Shown here: positions 17,271-26,334 of the stretch, in pieces
Numbering within the stretch: the stretch's first letter is position 1
Layout of the letters: each line of letters begins with the position of its first letter
DNA from: Fimbriimonadaceae bacterium
GTDB taxonomy: Bacteria; Armatimonadota; Fimbriimonadia; Fimbriimonadales; Fimbriimonadaceae
Direction of reading: 5' to 3'
Length of the DNA stretch: 64,000 nt
NCBI GenBank assembly: GCA_020847855.1
Contig: JADLBH010000033.1
Location: forward strand, 30,970 to 94,969
Notes under the pieces: model-generated
Told to the model about the DNA's origin: nothing
Database searches by the model: none
What the model saw: the letters and a program-made list of their open reading frames with translations, nothing else
Translations under genes and position numbers: made by a program

Positions 17271-17705
17271 ATGGAGGAGCCCTTCCCGCTGTTGCGTGGC
17301 CCGATTCAGCCGGAAAGAAAGCGGGTCTCATGGCGACTGGTACTCGACGGAGGATATCGGCGTCAACTGGAAGTTGAGTCCGAACTAGTGCAGCAGGCGG
17401 TCCCGCGTGGGCCGGTGCCGGAGCTGGCATGGGCGCCGTACGCGTACGACCACTCGGTGCGGGAGTTCATCGAGAGGAAGGTCATCGAACACGGATATCC
17501 GAAGGGCAGTACCTTTCACCCGCTGGATCCGATCGAGCTTATGTTCTTGCTGCGAAATGGCGATCTGAACGAAATGGAGATCGTCATGGCCGTTGAAAGG
17601 GAGTTCGGGGTCGAACTGATCCCCAAGTTCATCGAGCGGCTGATCCGTGAACGCACGAACTTCATAGACTTCATCCGCTGGATCGAGTCAGCAAGAAGCA
17701 CGTAA
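17271..17705 (+). CDS. Orphan protein with ACP-like C-terminal half
   Basis: I do not recognise the 144-residue protein as a whole. Residues about 62-140 (VREFIERKVIEHGY, HPLDPIELMFL, LNEMEIVMAVEREFGVELI, FIDFIRWIE) have the helix pattern of an acyl carrier protein, but the place of the attachment serine (normally DSL) reads DLNEME, so it could not carry phosphopantetheine. It may be a degenerate ACP-like adaptor, similar in idea to DUF1493. A GGAG sequence lies about ten bases before the ATG. Confidence 0.6.
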   Translation: MEEPFPLLRGPIQPERKRVSWRLVLDGGYRRQLEVESELVQQAVPRGPVPELAWAPYAYDHSVREFIERKVIEHGYPKGSTFHPLDPIELMFLLRNGDLNEMEIVMAVEREFGVELIPKFIERLIRERTNFIDFIRWIESARST

Positions 17706-17870
17706 CCAACCTCGGATTTTCAGCGCGATGGAGTTGTGGGCGCCCGCTGCTTGGCCTGGGAAGGAGAGCCAGCCTACGGAGGCCAACTCGGGAATCCTAC
17801 CCATAGCTAGCGGGCGAAAGGTCCGCTCCTGGGTCGCGCCTCGTGTTCGTCGTCTAAGCTATCCAGCAAC

Positions 17871-18820
<950 letters not shown>

Positions 18821-18824
<4 letters not shown>

Positions 18825-19516
18825 CTACCGCTCGGTCGGACGACCCCAGCCGACATCCAGAGGCGAATCACCTCGACCTCCAGGAGCCGCCTCTCCACCA
18901 AAGGGTCAGCCGAGAGGGCCTTGGCGATTCCATCACCATCGGTCGTGACGAAGATCGCGGCCTCGCTCACCTTTGCGAAGCTGGGATCCTCGCTCTCTCC
19001 GATCTTGCCCCAGATCACGGGGCCGTGGCTCTTGCCCACGGAGCGGACCAAGGATTCGTGGGCCGACCGCATCGCCGGGGTCTCGGGCGACATGCCCATG
19101 CCGCGGCGCCAAAGGACGAGCCGGTGCTCGATGATATCGTCTGGATTCACGTTCGGGTTGAACCGAGCGAGATCCACGTCCCACGGTGCTGCCTCGACTC
19201 CCATGATCTTGCGTTGGACGAAATGATCGCCGAGAAAGAGCGAAGGAACCTCGGCCCGATCTCTCGCGGTGACCACGGTGATGCCGCGGCGGATCTCGGT
19301 GGGGTCCTGGAGCGGCCCTGCGGCAAAGAGCCGGCCTGCCTTGGCCTGGGCACCCATGTTGGCAAAGTGGCTCTGGGAGGCACTTTCCAGCTCCTTCCCG
19401 GCAGGGCGCGAGCCTTCACCTTTCACAAAGAACATCAGATAGGTCTGGCGCCGGGGCACGCCACCGTAGCCAACGCCCAAGGTGGCAAGAAGCATAGCGG
19501 CAAGCGCGAGCGACAT
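18821..19516 (-). CDS. Exported protein with two YCII-like domains
   Basis: The 231-residue protein has a short signal peptide (MSLALAAMLLATLGVG) and two YciI-type units. Each ends in the family pattern with a conserved Asp or nearby residue and a VE-like strand: GDHFVQRKIMGVEAAPWDVD in the first half and ADPLVERRLLEVEVIRLW in the second. YciI proteins are small dimeric enzymes or stress factors; a fused, exported pair is less common. TACACT ends seven bases before the ATG, so the mRNA is probably leaderless or nearly so. Confidence 0.65.
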
Positions 19517-19668
19517 GCCTTAGAGTGTAGCCGAGCATCGAGCCACCTGCCTTCGCCGTGGCTCGTAGAATTGCGAGTTTCCTCCCCTGCAACAAGGCTT
19601 TGGCTGACCAATGTGCTACCCTGAGTCAGGAGCCCCGTCAGGATTGACCGGTTCCTTGGAGAGAAAAC

Positions 19669-20511
19669 ATGAGATCTTCCCTAGTCCTCCTCGCCGCCAT
19701 CGCGGCAGCAGGCGCACAAGCACAGCTCATCGTCGGCAACGACCAGAGCGGCACGGCCACGATCTGGCAGGTCAACGTGAACACCGGTGTGGCGACCGCA
19801 CTCTATTCATCCACGGGTTCTTCTGCGAAGCCCTGGGGCATGGCTGCCGATAACGTGGGCAACAAGCTCTATTGGAACAACGGTGGCAACCTGTACTCCG
19901 CGACGTTCGCCGACCTCTTGGGCAACACCGCAGCCCCGACCCCTCTCGCGATGACCTATAACGGCTCGGCCGTGAACTTCGTCGGGCTCGGCTTCGACCA
20001 GGCGTCCGGTAAGTTGCTCGGAACCCGGAACATCACAACGGAGGCGGTCTACGAGATTGATGTCACGACGGGAGTGGCTACGCTGCTCACGACGTACAGC
20101 ACTACCCTCGATCTCGGCGGGGTCGAGTATGACAACGCGACCAACAAGCTCTACGCCCTGAGCGACGCGCCGAGCACGGCCCGCGGTCTTTATGAGGTTG
20201 ACAAGACCAACGGAACCGCGACCCTCAAGGCCCCGTACCCGGCGGGAGAGACCGACATTGACGGCCTCGCCGTCTGGAACGGCTCCGCGTACTACGTAAC
20301 CGATGGGCCGAACACCACTCAGGCGAACTTCTATGTCTACGACATCGCCACCGGCACCCAGACCGGAACCCTGGCGTCGCCCTTCACAGGAAGCGGTACC
20401 TTCGCGGGGGCGACCTACGCTCCGGGCCTCGTGCCAGAGCCGGCAACGATGATCGCACTCGGTGCCGGGCTCGCGGCTTTGGCCGCCCGCCGTCGGCGAA
20501 ATCGGCGATAG
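19669..20511 (+). CDS. PEP-CTERM protein with propeller-like repeats
   Basis: The 280-residue protein has a signal peptide (MRSSLVLLAAIAAAGAQA), a body of repeated strand units such as TGVATLL, LGGVEYDNATNKLYALS and DGLAVWNGSAYYV that suggests a beta-propeller, and the sorting signal VPEPATMIALGAGL followed by a basic tail. It is exported and probably handled by an exosortase not seen here. The GGAGAG sequence eight bases before the ATG is a strong ribosome site, unlike the leaderless genes nearby. Confidence 0.88.
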   Translation: MRSSLVLLAAIAAAGAQAQLIVGNDQSGTATIWQVNVNTGVATALYSSTGSSAKPWGMAADNVGNKLYWNNGGNLYSATFADLLGNTAAPTPLAMTYNGSAVNFVGLGFDQASGKLLGTRNITTEAVYEIDVTTGVATLLTTYSTTLDLGGVEYDNATNKLYALSDAPSTARGLYEVDKTNGTATLKAPYPAGETDIDGLAVWNGSAYYVTDGPNTTQANFYVYDIATGTQTGTLASPFTGSGTFAGATYAPGLVPEPATMIALGAGLAALAARRRRNRR

Positions 20512-20528
20512 CCCGCTTGGCCTACCAA

Positions 20529-20565
20529 GATGATGCCCCGGCGCAGACAGCACCGGGGCCTCATC
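20529..20565 (+). terminator. Hairpin terminator after PEP-CTERM gene
   Basis: Arms 20529-20541 and 20553-20565 pair over 13 positions with one mismatch around an 11-base loop. A weak GTTATTG run follows. It lies 17 bases after the stop codon. Confidence 0.6.
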
Positions 20566-20583
20566 GTTATTGACCCAGGCGGC

Positions 20584-20589
20584 TAGTAT
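20584..20589 (+). promoter_or_regulatory. -10 box TAGTAT, six bases before GTG
   Basis: TAGTAT ends six bases before the GTG at 20596, which predicts a leaderless transcript and supports the GTG as the true start. Confidence 0.55.
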
Positions 20590-20595
20590 GAAAGG

Positions 20596-20943
20596 GTGAT
20601 CCGAGTCCGAAGGTTGTACGATCCACCTGGCGACGACGAGGGCACACTCGTCCTTGTTGACCGCCTTTGGCCCCGCGGGTTGGCAAAAGCGAAGGCACCG
20701 TGCCAACAATGGTTCCCCAAGATCGGTCCCTCGAATGAGCTTCGGCACTGGTACGGGCACGATCCCACCCGATGGGACGAGTTCCGCAAGCGCTACTTCG
20801 CCGAGCTCGACGCCGATCCCGAAGCGGTTGCCCCCTTGCGAGAGATCATGGCCGCTGGGGACGTCACCCTGCTCTTCACCAGTGCCGAGCGGGAGCGGAA
20901 CAACGCGCACGCGCTCGCGGAGTATCTCGCCTCGCACCCTTAG
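20596..20943 (+). CDS. DUF488 family protein
   Basis: The 115-residue protein matches DUF488: VRRLYDPP, then VDRLWPRGLAKAKA, then WYGHDPTRWDEFRKRYFAEL and VTLLFTSAERERNNAHALAEYL. The family is small and soluble with conserved Cys/Asp/Asn positions, and its biochemical role is unknown. It starts with GTG directly behind a leaderless-type promoter and lies 15 bases upstream of the dGTPase-like gene, so the pair is probably co-transcribed. Confidence 0.88.
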   Translation: MIRVRRLYDPPGDDEGTLVLVDRLWPRGLAKAKAPCQQWFPKIGPSNELRHWYGHDPTRWDEFRKRYFAELDADPEAVAPLREIMAAGDVTLLFTSAERERNNAHALAEYLASHP

Positions 20944-20958
20944 GGTAGAAGACATGGC

Positions 20959-22116
20959 ATGATCCCGGCACCGCTCGACGAGCGGAGGCACCCCGACAGT
21001 ACCGACTCGCGCACCCCGTTCGAGAGAGACCGGGACAGGGTTCTCTACACTTCGGCACTGAGGCGACTTGCCGAGACCAGCCAAGTCCTCCCCGCGAGCG
21101 CGGGCCACGTCTACCACAATCGTCTTACGCACACCCTCGAGGTCGCGCAGCTCGCCCGTCGCATCGCGGAACGGCACGAGACGGGCGCCGATCCCGCCGC
21201 TTGTGAGGCGGCGGCCTGGGCCCACGACCTCGGACACCCGCCCTTCGGCCACACCGGTGAGGCAGAGCTCGACCGAGTCCTCCTCGAGCGATGGCCCGAG
21301 GGCGATGGCTACGAGGGCAACGCGCAGTCCTTTCGGATCGTGACCCGGCTCGCCGTCCGTCGAGAAGGCTGTCCGGGCCTCAACCTCACTCGGGGGAGCC
21401 TACGGGGAATCCTGAAGTACCCTTGGCTTCGGACTTCGCGCCCGGAGGCAAAGTTCGGCGCCTATCGAACCGAGGCCGAGGAGCTACGCTGGGCCGTCCT
21501 CGGCTTGAAACCTGGCGAGCCCGCGATCGAGGCCCAGGTCGTGGAGTTCGCAGACGATGTGGCGTACTCCGTCCACGACCTCTTCGACTTCATCCGAGCG
21601 GGGCTCATCCCCATGGACCGCTTGCAGCAAGGCGGAGACGAGTGGGAATCGTTTGCGTCTGCGGTGCCCGCGACCATGGATGGGAGTGCGCTCGCGGAGG
21701 TGTTCCAAGAATGGGTTCGGCCTTACCCGTTGAGGGCGCCGTTCGACGGGTCGAGCACCGATCGCGCACTTCTGCGCACGTACACCGGCGGGATGATCCA
21801 TCGCTTCGTGGAGGGCGGTACGACTCCCGAACCGGGTCGGCTCGAGATCAACGCGAGCGCCAAGGCGGCCCTCATCGCCCTGAAACACCTTGCGCTGCAT
21901 TACGTCATGATGCACCCCGGCCTCGAAGCGGTGAAGGTGGAGCAGCGCGCCCTTGTGGCTCGACTCACCCATTGGTTGGCGGAGGACGAAGGACGCCACT
22001 TGGGCATCGAGGCCCGCGAGCAACTCGAGACAGGCCAACCCCTCGACCGTGCGGTGGCAGACGCCGTCGCAGGACTTACCGAATCCGAGGCGGAGCGCCT
22101 TGCCTCTGTGATCTGA
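20959..22116 (+). CDS. dgt: dGTP triphosphohydrolase-like HD protein
   Basis: The 385-residue protein is a deoxyguanosinetriphosphate triphosphohydrolase-like HD-domain enzyme, which removes triphosphate from dNTPs. The start region has RTPFERDRDRVLYTSALRRLA, then HNRLTHTLEVAQLAR, the HD pair in WAHDLGHPPFGHTGE (His89, Asp90), and the last metal Asp in EFADDVAYSVHD. Length agrees with the short dGTPase-like group. It helps control nucleotide pools; some relatives limit phage growth. Confidence 0.93.
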   Translation: MIPAPLDERRHPDSTDSRTPFERDRDRVLYTSALRRLAETSQVLPASAGHVYHNRLTHTLEVAQLARRIAERHETGADPAACEAAAWAHDLGHPPFGHTGEAELDRVLLERWPEGDGYEGNAQSFRIVTRLAVRREGCPGLNLTRGSLRGILKYPWLRTSRPEAKFGAYRTEAEELRWAVLGLKPGEPAIEAQVVEFADDVAYSVHDLFDFIRAGLIPMDRLQQGGDEWESFASAVPATMDGSALAEVFQEWVRPYPLRAPFDGSSTDRALLRTYTGGMIHRFVEGGTTPEPGRLEINASAKAALIALKHLALHYVMMHPGLEAVKVEQRALVARLTHWLAEDEGRHLGIEAREQLETGQPLDRAVADAVAGLTESEAERLASVI

Positions 22117-22169
22117 CATTTCGGAAAAGCCCTTCGGTCGCCCACTGGATACCGGTAACCTCCCACCCC

Positions 22170-22646
22170 ATGACCGCGACCGAGGTTCTCGTCCGACTCA
22201 TCGAACGTCAGCAGGACTCTTTCCTCGAAACCCTCAAGAAGGTGCCCGAGGACAAACTCGACTGGATCCCAGGCGAGGGCACGAGATCGGCCCGCGACCA
22301 GGCCCAAGAGGTCGCCACGATCTTGGAGGAGTTCTGGGAGATCTACGAGAAGCGCGCGATGACATGGGACATGGAGCGCTGGACCGCCTACATGACCTCC
22401 CGCGGCCAGGTGCGTTCGATCGCCGACCTCGAAGCGAGGCTTCGAGGGATCAGTGCCCGGCTCATCGAGTTCATTCAAGGGCTACCCGAGTCGGAACTGG
22501 GTGCAGAAACCCAGATGCCCTTCCCCGGAGAGTTCCTACTCGTGGACAATATCCATTACCATGTTTGGAACATGGCCTATCACCAAGGACAGATCACGAC
22601 GATCTTGCAACTGCTGGGGCTTGGCGGAGACCAACCTGAGGCCTGA
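22170..22646 (+). CDS. DinB-superfamily protein
   Basis: The 158-residue protein has the DinB four-helix pattern (VLVRLIERQQDSFLETLKKVPEDKLDW near the start, VATILEEFWEIYEKRAM, and a final NIHYHVWNMAYHQGQITTILQLLG helix carrying histidines). TAACCT ends eight bases before the ATG at 22170. The reading frame stays open far upstream inside the dGTPase-like gene, but that part is antisense-like noise. It lies between dgt and the DUF2207 gene. Confidence 0.78.
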   Translation: MTATEVLVRLIERQQDSFLETLKKVPEDKLDWIPGEGTRSARDQAQEVATILEEFWEIYEKRAMTWDMERWTAYMTSRGQVRSIADLEARLRGISARLIEFIQGLPESELGAETQMPFPGEFLLVDNIHYHVWNMAYHQGQITTILQLLGLGGDQPEA

Positions 22647-22678
22647 GGCGATTGCAACCTACGCCACCGTCGCACCGG

Positions 22679-22684
22679 TACAGT
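22679..22684 (+). promoter_or_regulatory. -10 box TACAGT, six bases before TTG
   Basis: TACAGT ends six bases before the TTG at 22691. This decides the start of the DUF2207 gene, where no in-frame ATG exists near the signal peptide. Confidence 0.55.
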
Positions 22685-22690
22685 AGGGAC

Positions 22691-24505
22691 TTGGCACCTT
22701 TCCTACGCGGCCTTTTGTCACGAGGGTTGGTCTTCGTGGCCGTCGTTCTGGCCGTCCGCCTCGCCGTCGCAGAACCATGGGACTCGGACGCCTTCGTCGT
22801 CAAGGCGGCAAACATCACGGTCACGGTCATGCCGAGCTCCAGGTTGGAAGTTCAGGAACAGCTCGACGTCCTCTTTCAACAGCCCCGTCGCGGGATTTAC
22901 CGCGAGATCCCCTTTGACTTTGACACTGGTAAGGGCGTGACTCGCCGGACCCGGATCAGCAACATCCAGGTCACGGACGCGAGTGGCAGGAACCTGACGA
23001 CCAAGGTGACAACGGAAGGTGCCTACGTCCGGATTAGGATTGGGGATGCGGACATAACCCTCCCTCCCGGAACCCAGGTCACGTACGTCATCCGTTACAC
23101 CGTGGACAATGCGGTGAACTGGTTCGACGACACCGCGGGGTGGGGAGCAGCGGCCGAAATCTATTGGAACGCCACTGGTGACCGCTGGGACGCATGGTTC
23201 CAATCCGTCAGGATCAATGTCAACTACCCGACCGTAGAGGACGGGCAGGCCAGGGCCAGGCTTTTCGTGGGCCCAAGCGGAGCAAGCAACTTCGACGAGA
23301 TCACCAAGTTTGGGACCGGGATCGTGGGCGCGAGCCACGGCACCGTGATGACGATGGGTTCCACCTCGACGCAGTTCCTTCTCTCGAAGCCCATGCCGCC
23401 TGGATCAGGGGCGACGTTCGTGCTCCAATTGCCCGAAGCCTTGGTCCAGAAGCCCTCGACGGCCCAGCAAGCGGCCTGGTTCCTCTCCGCCAACCTCGGC
23501 TTCGGGATCCCATTCGTCGTCTTTGCCGTCTTCTTCCTTGTCTGGCGCAAGCACGGAAAAGATCCGCCATCGCCTACAGTGAGTGTGCGCTTCGAGTCAC
23601 CGAGCGGCATGACTGCCTCGGAGTGTGGCGCCTTGCTCGACAACTCGCTCGACCCGCGCGACCTTGCAGCGGGGATGCTGTCCCTCGCGGTGGCGGGATT
23701 CATCACGATCACGCCCGTCAAGGCGGGACTTTTCGGAGGGACGAAGGCCGAGATCCGGTTCACCGGCGGGGGGGACGCCAGCAAGCTCGGTTCCTTTGAG
23801 ACCGAGCTCCTGGAGTTGATGAAGAAGGGTGGTGACGTCGTGACGGAGGCGGACTTGACGACTCACGTCGGTACCCAGATTTCCAGCCTGCGCGACAAGA
23901 TGTTCAAGTCCTTGATCGCAAAGGGCCTGTACACGCAAAGCCCGATGCAGGCCCAAGGGTGCAGTTGCTTCGGCGGACTCGCGCTCATCGCGCTCCTTGC
24001 ATTCGGCGGGGTGGCGATCTTCGGCACCGGTGCCGATCCTCTGGGATGGATCGTAGGCGGTGCCCTGTCCGTCCCCATCGCTGGGGTGTTCTCCTTCCTC
24101 ATGTCCCGCCGAACGCGCGAAGGGGCGAGGGTGAGATCTGAGGTGGCCGGGCTCGAAGAGGCGATCCGTGGGCGAAAGCACTACATGGAATGGGTGGCCA
24201 CCAAAGAGATCGCCAGCGCGAAGTTTGAAGAGTTCCTGCCGTATGCGATGGCGTTCGGGCTCGTGGAGCAGTGGTCCGACACCTTCAAGGAAGTCCTCAC
24301 GACCGCACCTGCTTGGTACCTCGGCTCCTACGACACGTTCAGCCCGCGGTACTTCGCCAACGATTTGAGCCACCTGGGCCAGACCATGGGGTCGGCGGCA
24401 TACACGCCACCCCGAACCTCGTCCTCGGGCGGCTCCAGTGGCTTCTCGGGCGGGGGCGGCTTCAGCGGGGGCGGCTTTGGCGGGGGCGGGGGCGGTAGCT
24501 GGTAG
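22691..24505 (+). CDS. DUF2207 membrane protein
   Basis: The product is 604 residues from the TTG at 22691. It begins with a signal peptide (RGLVFVAVVLAVRLAVA), then the DUF2207 beta domain (VTVMPSSRLEVQEQL, RGIYREIPFDF, the ITLPPGTQVTYVIRYTVDNAV strands), a membrane helix (FGIPFVVFAVFFLVW), a cytoplasmic wHTH-like region (DPRDLAAGMLSLAVAGFI), a pair of helices (LALIALLAFGGVAIF, IVGGALSVPIAGVFSFL) and a glycine/serine-rich tail. Family function is unknown. An in-frame TTG at 22652 would add 13 unlikely residues. Confidence 0.88.
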   Translation: MAPFLRGLLSRGLVFVAVVLAVRLAVAEPWDSDAFVVKAANITVTVMPSSRLEVQEQLDVLFQQPRRGIYREIPFDFDTGKGVTRRTRISNIQVTDASGRNLTTKVTTEGAYVRIRIGDADITLPPGTQVTYVIRYTVDNAVNWFDDTAGWGAAAEIYWNATGDRWDAWFQSVRINVNYPTVEDGQARARLFVGPSGASNFDEITKFGTGIVGASHGTVMTMGSTSTQFLLSKPMPPGSGATFVLQLPEALVQKPSTAQQAAWFLSANLGFGIPFVVFAVFFLVWRKHGKDPPSPTVSVRFESPSGMTASECGALLDNSLDPRDLAAGMLSLAVAGFITITPVKAGLFGGTKAEIRFTGGGDASKLGSFETELLELMKKGGDVVTEADLTTHVGTQISSLRDKMFKSLIAKGLYTQSPMQAQGCSCFGGLALIALLAFGGVAIFGTGADPLGWIVGGALSVPIAGVFSFLMSRRTREGARVRSEVAGLEEAIRGRKHYMEWVATKEIASAKFEEFLPYAMAFGLVEQWSDTFKEVLTTAPAWYLGSYDTFSPRYFANDLSHLGQTMGSAAYTPPRTSSSGGSSGFSGGGGFSGGGFGGGGGGSW

Positions 24506-25077
24506 GTCGAGCCCCCTCCTCGTGCCCGGAGGAATCTTCGTTCCCCGAAAGCAGTCCGGGGCCACTGGCCTGAGCCAGCAGCCCCGTTACGGGCAGTCTG
24601 CGCGTCCGCCCGCTCTGTAGGTCAGGCATTGAGCTGGGACACCGAAGCGTCCGTCGCGTCGCCGTGACCGGTGCGGCACCCGTACCTTTCGGTGGCGGAA
24701 TGCGCACTCCCGGGAGGCTACGGTGCTCGGCATCACTGCCAAGCGAACCCGTGGCTACCCAAGTTTGGAACCCGTGTGCGCATGCTTTGCAACCTGCGAT
24801 CCGTGGCTCCGAACAGTTCGTCTCCAGTCGCCTTGCGGCGTCCGAGGTTCCGATCTGCCCCAGCCTCTCTTTAGCCGCCCTCCGCTTTCGCGGCTCTTGG
24901 CTCCGTTCGGCTGTGAGGGAATGGTATCCCGGCCTGATTTCGAATGCAATACCCCAACCTCATCTTTGTTCACGATTCTCCACGCGGTTGTCCACACGCA
25001 AGTTCCAACGCGGTGGACAACGCCTCGCCTCAGGTTCCCGGTAGTTTTCCCGGAGGAGGCTATCTGTCGCACCCCGG
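24506..25077. other. Intergenic stretch of about 570 bases, no gene found
   Basis: No frame on either strand reads as a known protein, and I see no tRNA, tmRNA or RNase P RNA pattern. One feature stands out: GTTGTCCAC at 24987-24995 and GTGGACAAC at 25013-25021 form a perfect 9-bp inverted repeat with a 17-base loop. The end of the stretch leads into the promoter of the FG-GAP gene. Confidence 0.5.
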
Positions 25078-25083
25078 TACAAT
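25078..25083 (+). promoter_or_regulatory. -10 box TACAAT, six bases before ATG
   Basis: TACAAT ends six bases before the ATG at 25090, predicting a leaderless transcript for the FG-GAP gene. Its presence shows that the broken gene still has a promoter. Confidence 0.55.
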
Positions 25084-25089
25084 GGGATC

Positions 25090-26334
25090 ATGATCTCGGC
25101 GCTCCTCGCGTTCGTCGCAAGCCCTTCTGGCCCTGATGGGCTTGGTGCTCCGTCGCTCCTTCTTGATCAAGGGAAGCTGCTCTCGGTCACCGAGGGACAC
25201 GCCGACCTCGCTATGTACGACCTCGACGGGGATGGAGCCAAGGACATGATCGTGGGCCAGTTCAAGGACGGTCTCGTTCGTTTCTATAAAAACCACGCAG
25301 AGAAGGGTTCCCCAAAGTTTGAAGGGTTCGAGTACTTGAAAGCGGCGGGTGCCGAGATCAAGATTGACGCTGGGTGATGCGTTGCTGCGGGCCCGCAGTT
25401 CGCGGACCTTGACAGTGACGGGAAGATCGAAATGGTGACCGGGTGCCTGGAGGGCACCGTCCAGGTCTTTGAGAAGGGCGAGGGTACCGAGTTTTCCGCG
25501 GCAAAGCCGCTCCTTGACCTTGAGTCGAAGCCACTGCGGCCAGGAGCCGGTTCCTCGATCGCCCTGGGAGACGTGAACGATGACGGATTCCCCGACATGG
25601 TCGCAGGCCAGATCTCCGGGCCCGTCGCGCTCTATCTGAACGACGGAAAGGGGCGGTTTGGGCCGGGGAAGGCACTGGAGGTTCAGGGCCAGCCAATCCT
25701 CGCGACCGACGCCGGGCCAGAGCTAGCGGACTGGGACAAGGATGGCGACCTCGACCTTCTGCTCGGATGCGAGGACGGAGGAGTGAGGCTCTTCACAAAC
25801 TCTTCCAAGACTGGGCTCACTTTCACAGGGATGGACTACCTCGTCCTACCGATCCGTAACTCGGTCGGGTTCGCTCCCACGACGTTCCTCGACGAAGGCA
25901 AGACGAGGATTGATCGTGACCGATCGAGGAACCGGGCCAAGCCCCTCGCCACCGACTGGGACGGGGACGGCGACCTTGACCTTTTGGTGGGCGACTTCAC
26001 GTACCAGATGCCGGTGCGCAAGCAGCTGGGGGCCTCTGAGCAAGACCTCCTGACCCGGCACATCGCACGGATCAACCAAGTGGAGATGCAACTGGGGGCC
26101 CTCTCGACGAAGCTTGTCTCGGACTTCGCCAAGGAGAACGGCGCCACAGGGTGGAACGACCTTTCCGCCAAACTCCGCACGAAAGTCGACCGGGAGTACT
26201 ACGCGATGCTTCAGGAAACGGACGCCTATGGTCAGATCACGGCGAGCAACCTTACGTCGTACAACACGTACTACACGCTCCTTGGGCAACCCGAGTACAA
26301 CGGGTTCGTCTGGGTCTACCTTCGCGGTCAATAA
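25090..26334 (+). pseudogene. FG-GAP/VCBS repeat protein interrupted by in-frame TGA
   Basis: One frame runs from ATG 25090 to TAA 26334 with a single TGA at 25375-25377. The first part (95 residues) has YDLDGDGAKDMIVGQF; the second has FADLDSDGKIEMVTG, LGDVNDDGFPDMVAG, WDKDGDLDLLLG and WDGDGDLDLLVG, all calcium-binding FG-GAP units of a propeller. The frame carries on without shift and reads sensibly on both sides (IKIDAG, TGA, CVAAGPQ). An internal ATG at 25432 could restart translation. It could be a broken gene, a sequencing error, or a recoded selenocysteine site. Confidence 0.75.
25375..25398 (+). other. In-frame TGA followed by a perfect palindrome
   Basis: TGA at 25375-25377 is followed after seven bases by the perfect 14-base palindrome CTGCGGGCCCGCAG at 25385-25398, which can form a short hairpin. 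Bacterial selenocysteine insertion needs a hairpin just downstream of UGA, but usual SECIS elements sit slightly further away and have a larger loop. Confidence 0.5.

Noticed and set aside
15874..17430. Long open frame (518 codons) on the minus strand
   Set aside because: It is antisense to citrate synthase, has no family pattern and results from the strong GC bias of the codons on the other strand.
19807..21252. Open frame of 481 codons on the minus strand
   Set aside because: It runs antisense across three well-supported genes (PEP-CTERM, DUF488, dGTPase-like).
20959..22116. dGTPase-like gene as an anti-phage system
   Set aside because: It is the ordinary housekeeping-type dGTPase-like protein beside DUF488 and DinB genes; nothing around it looks like a defence island.
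21291..22169. Upstream extension of the DinB-like gene
   Set aside because: It overlaps the dGTPase-like gene in another frame and reads as Arg/Pro-rich noise.
24987..25021. DnaA-box-like TTGTCCACA and inverted repeat as a replication origin
   Set aside because: Only one imperfect box is present, with no cluster, no AT-rich unwinding region and no dnaA or dnaN gene nearby.
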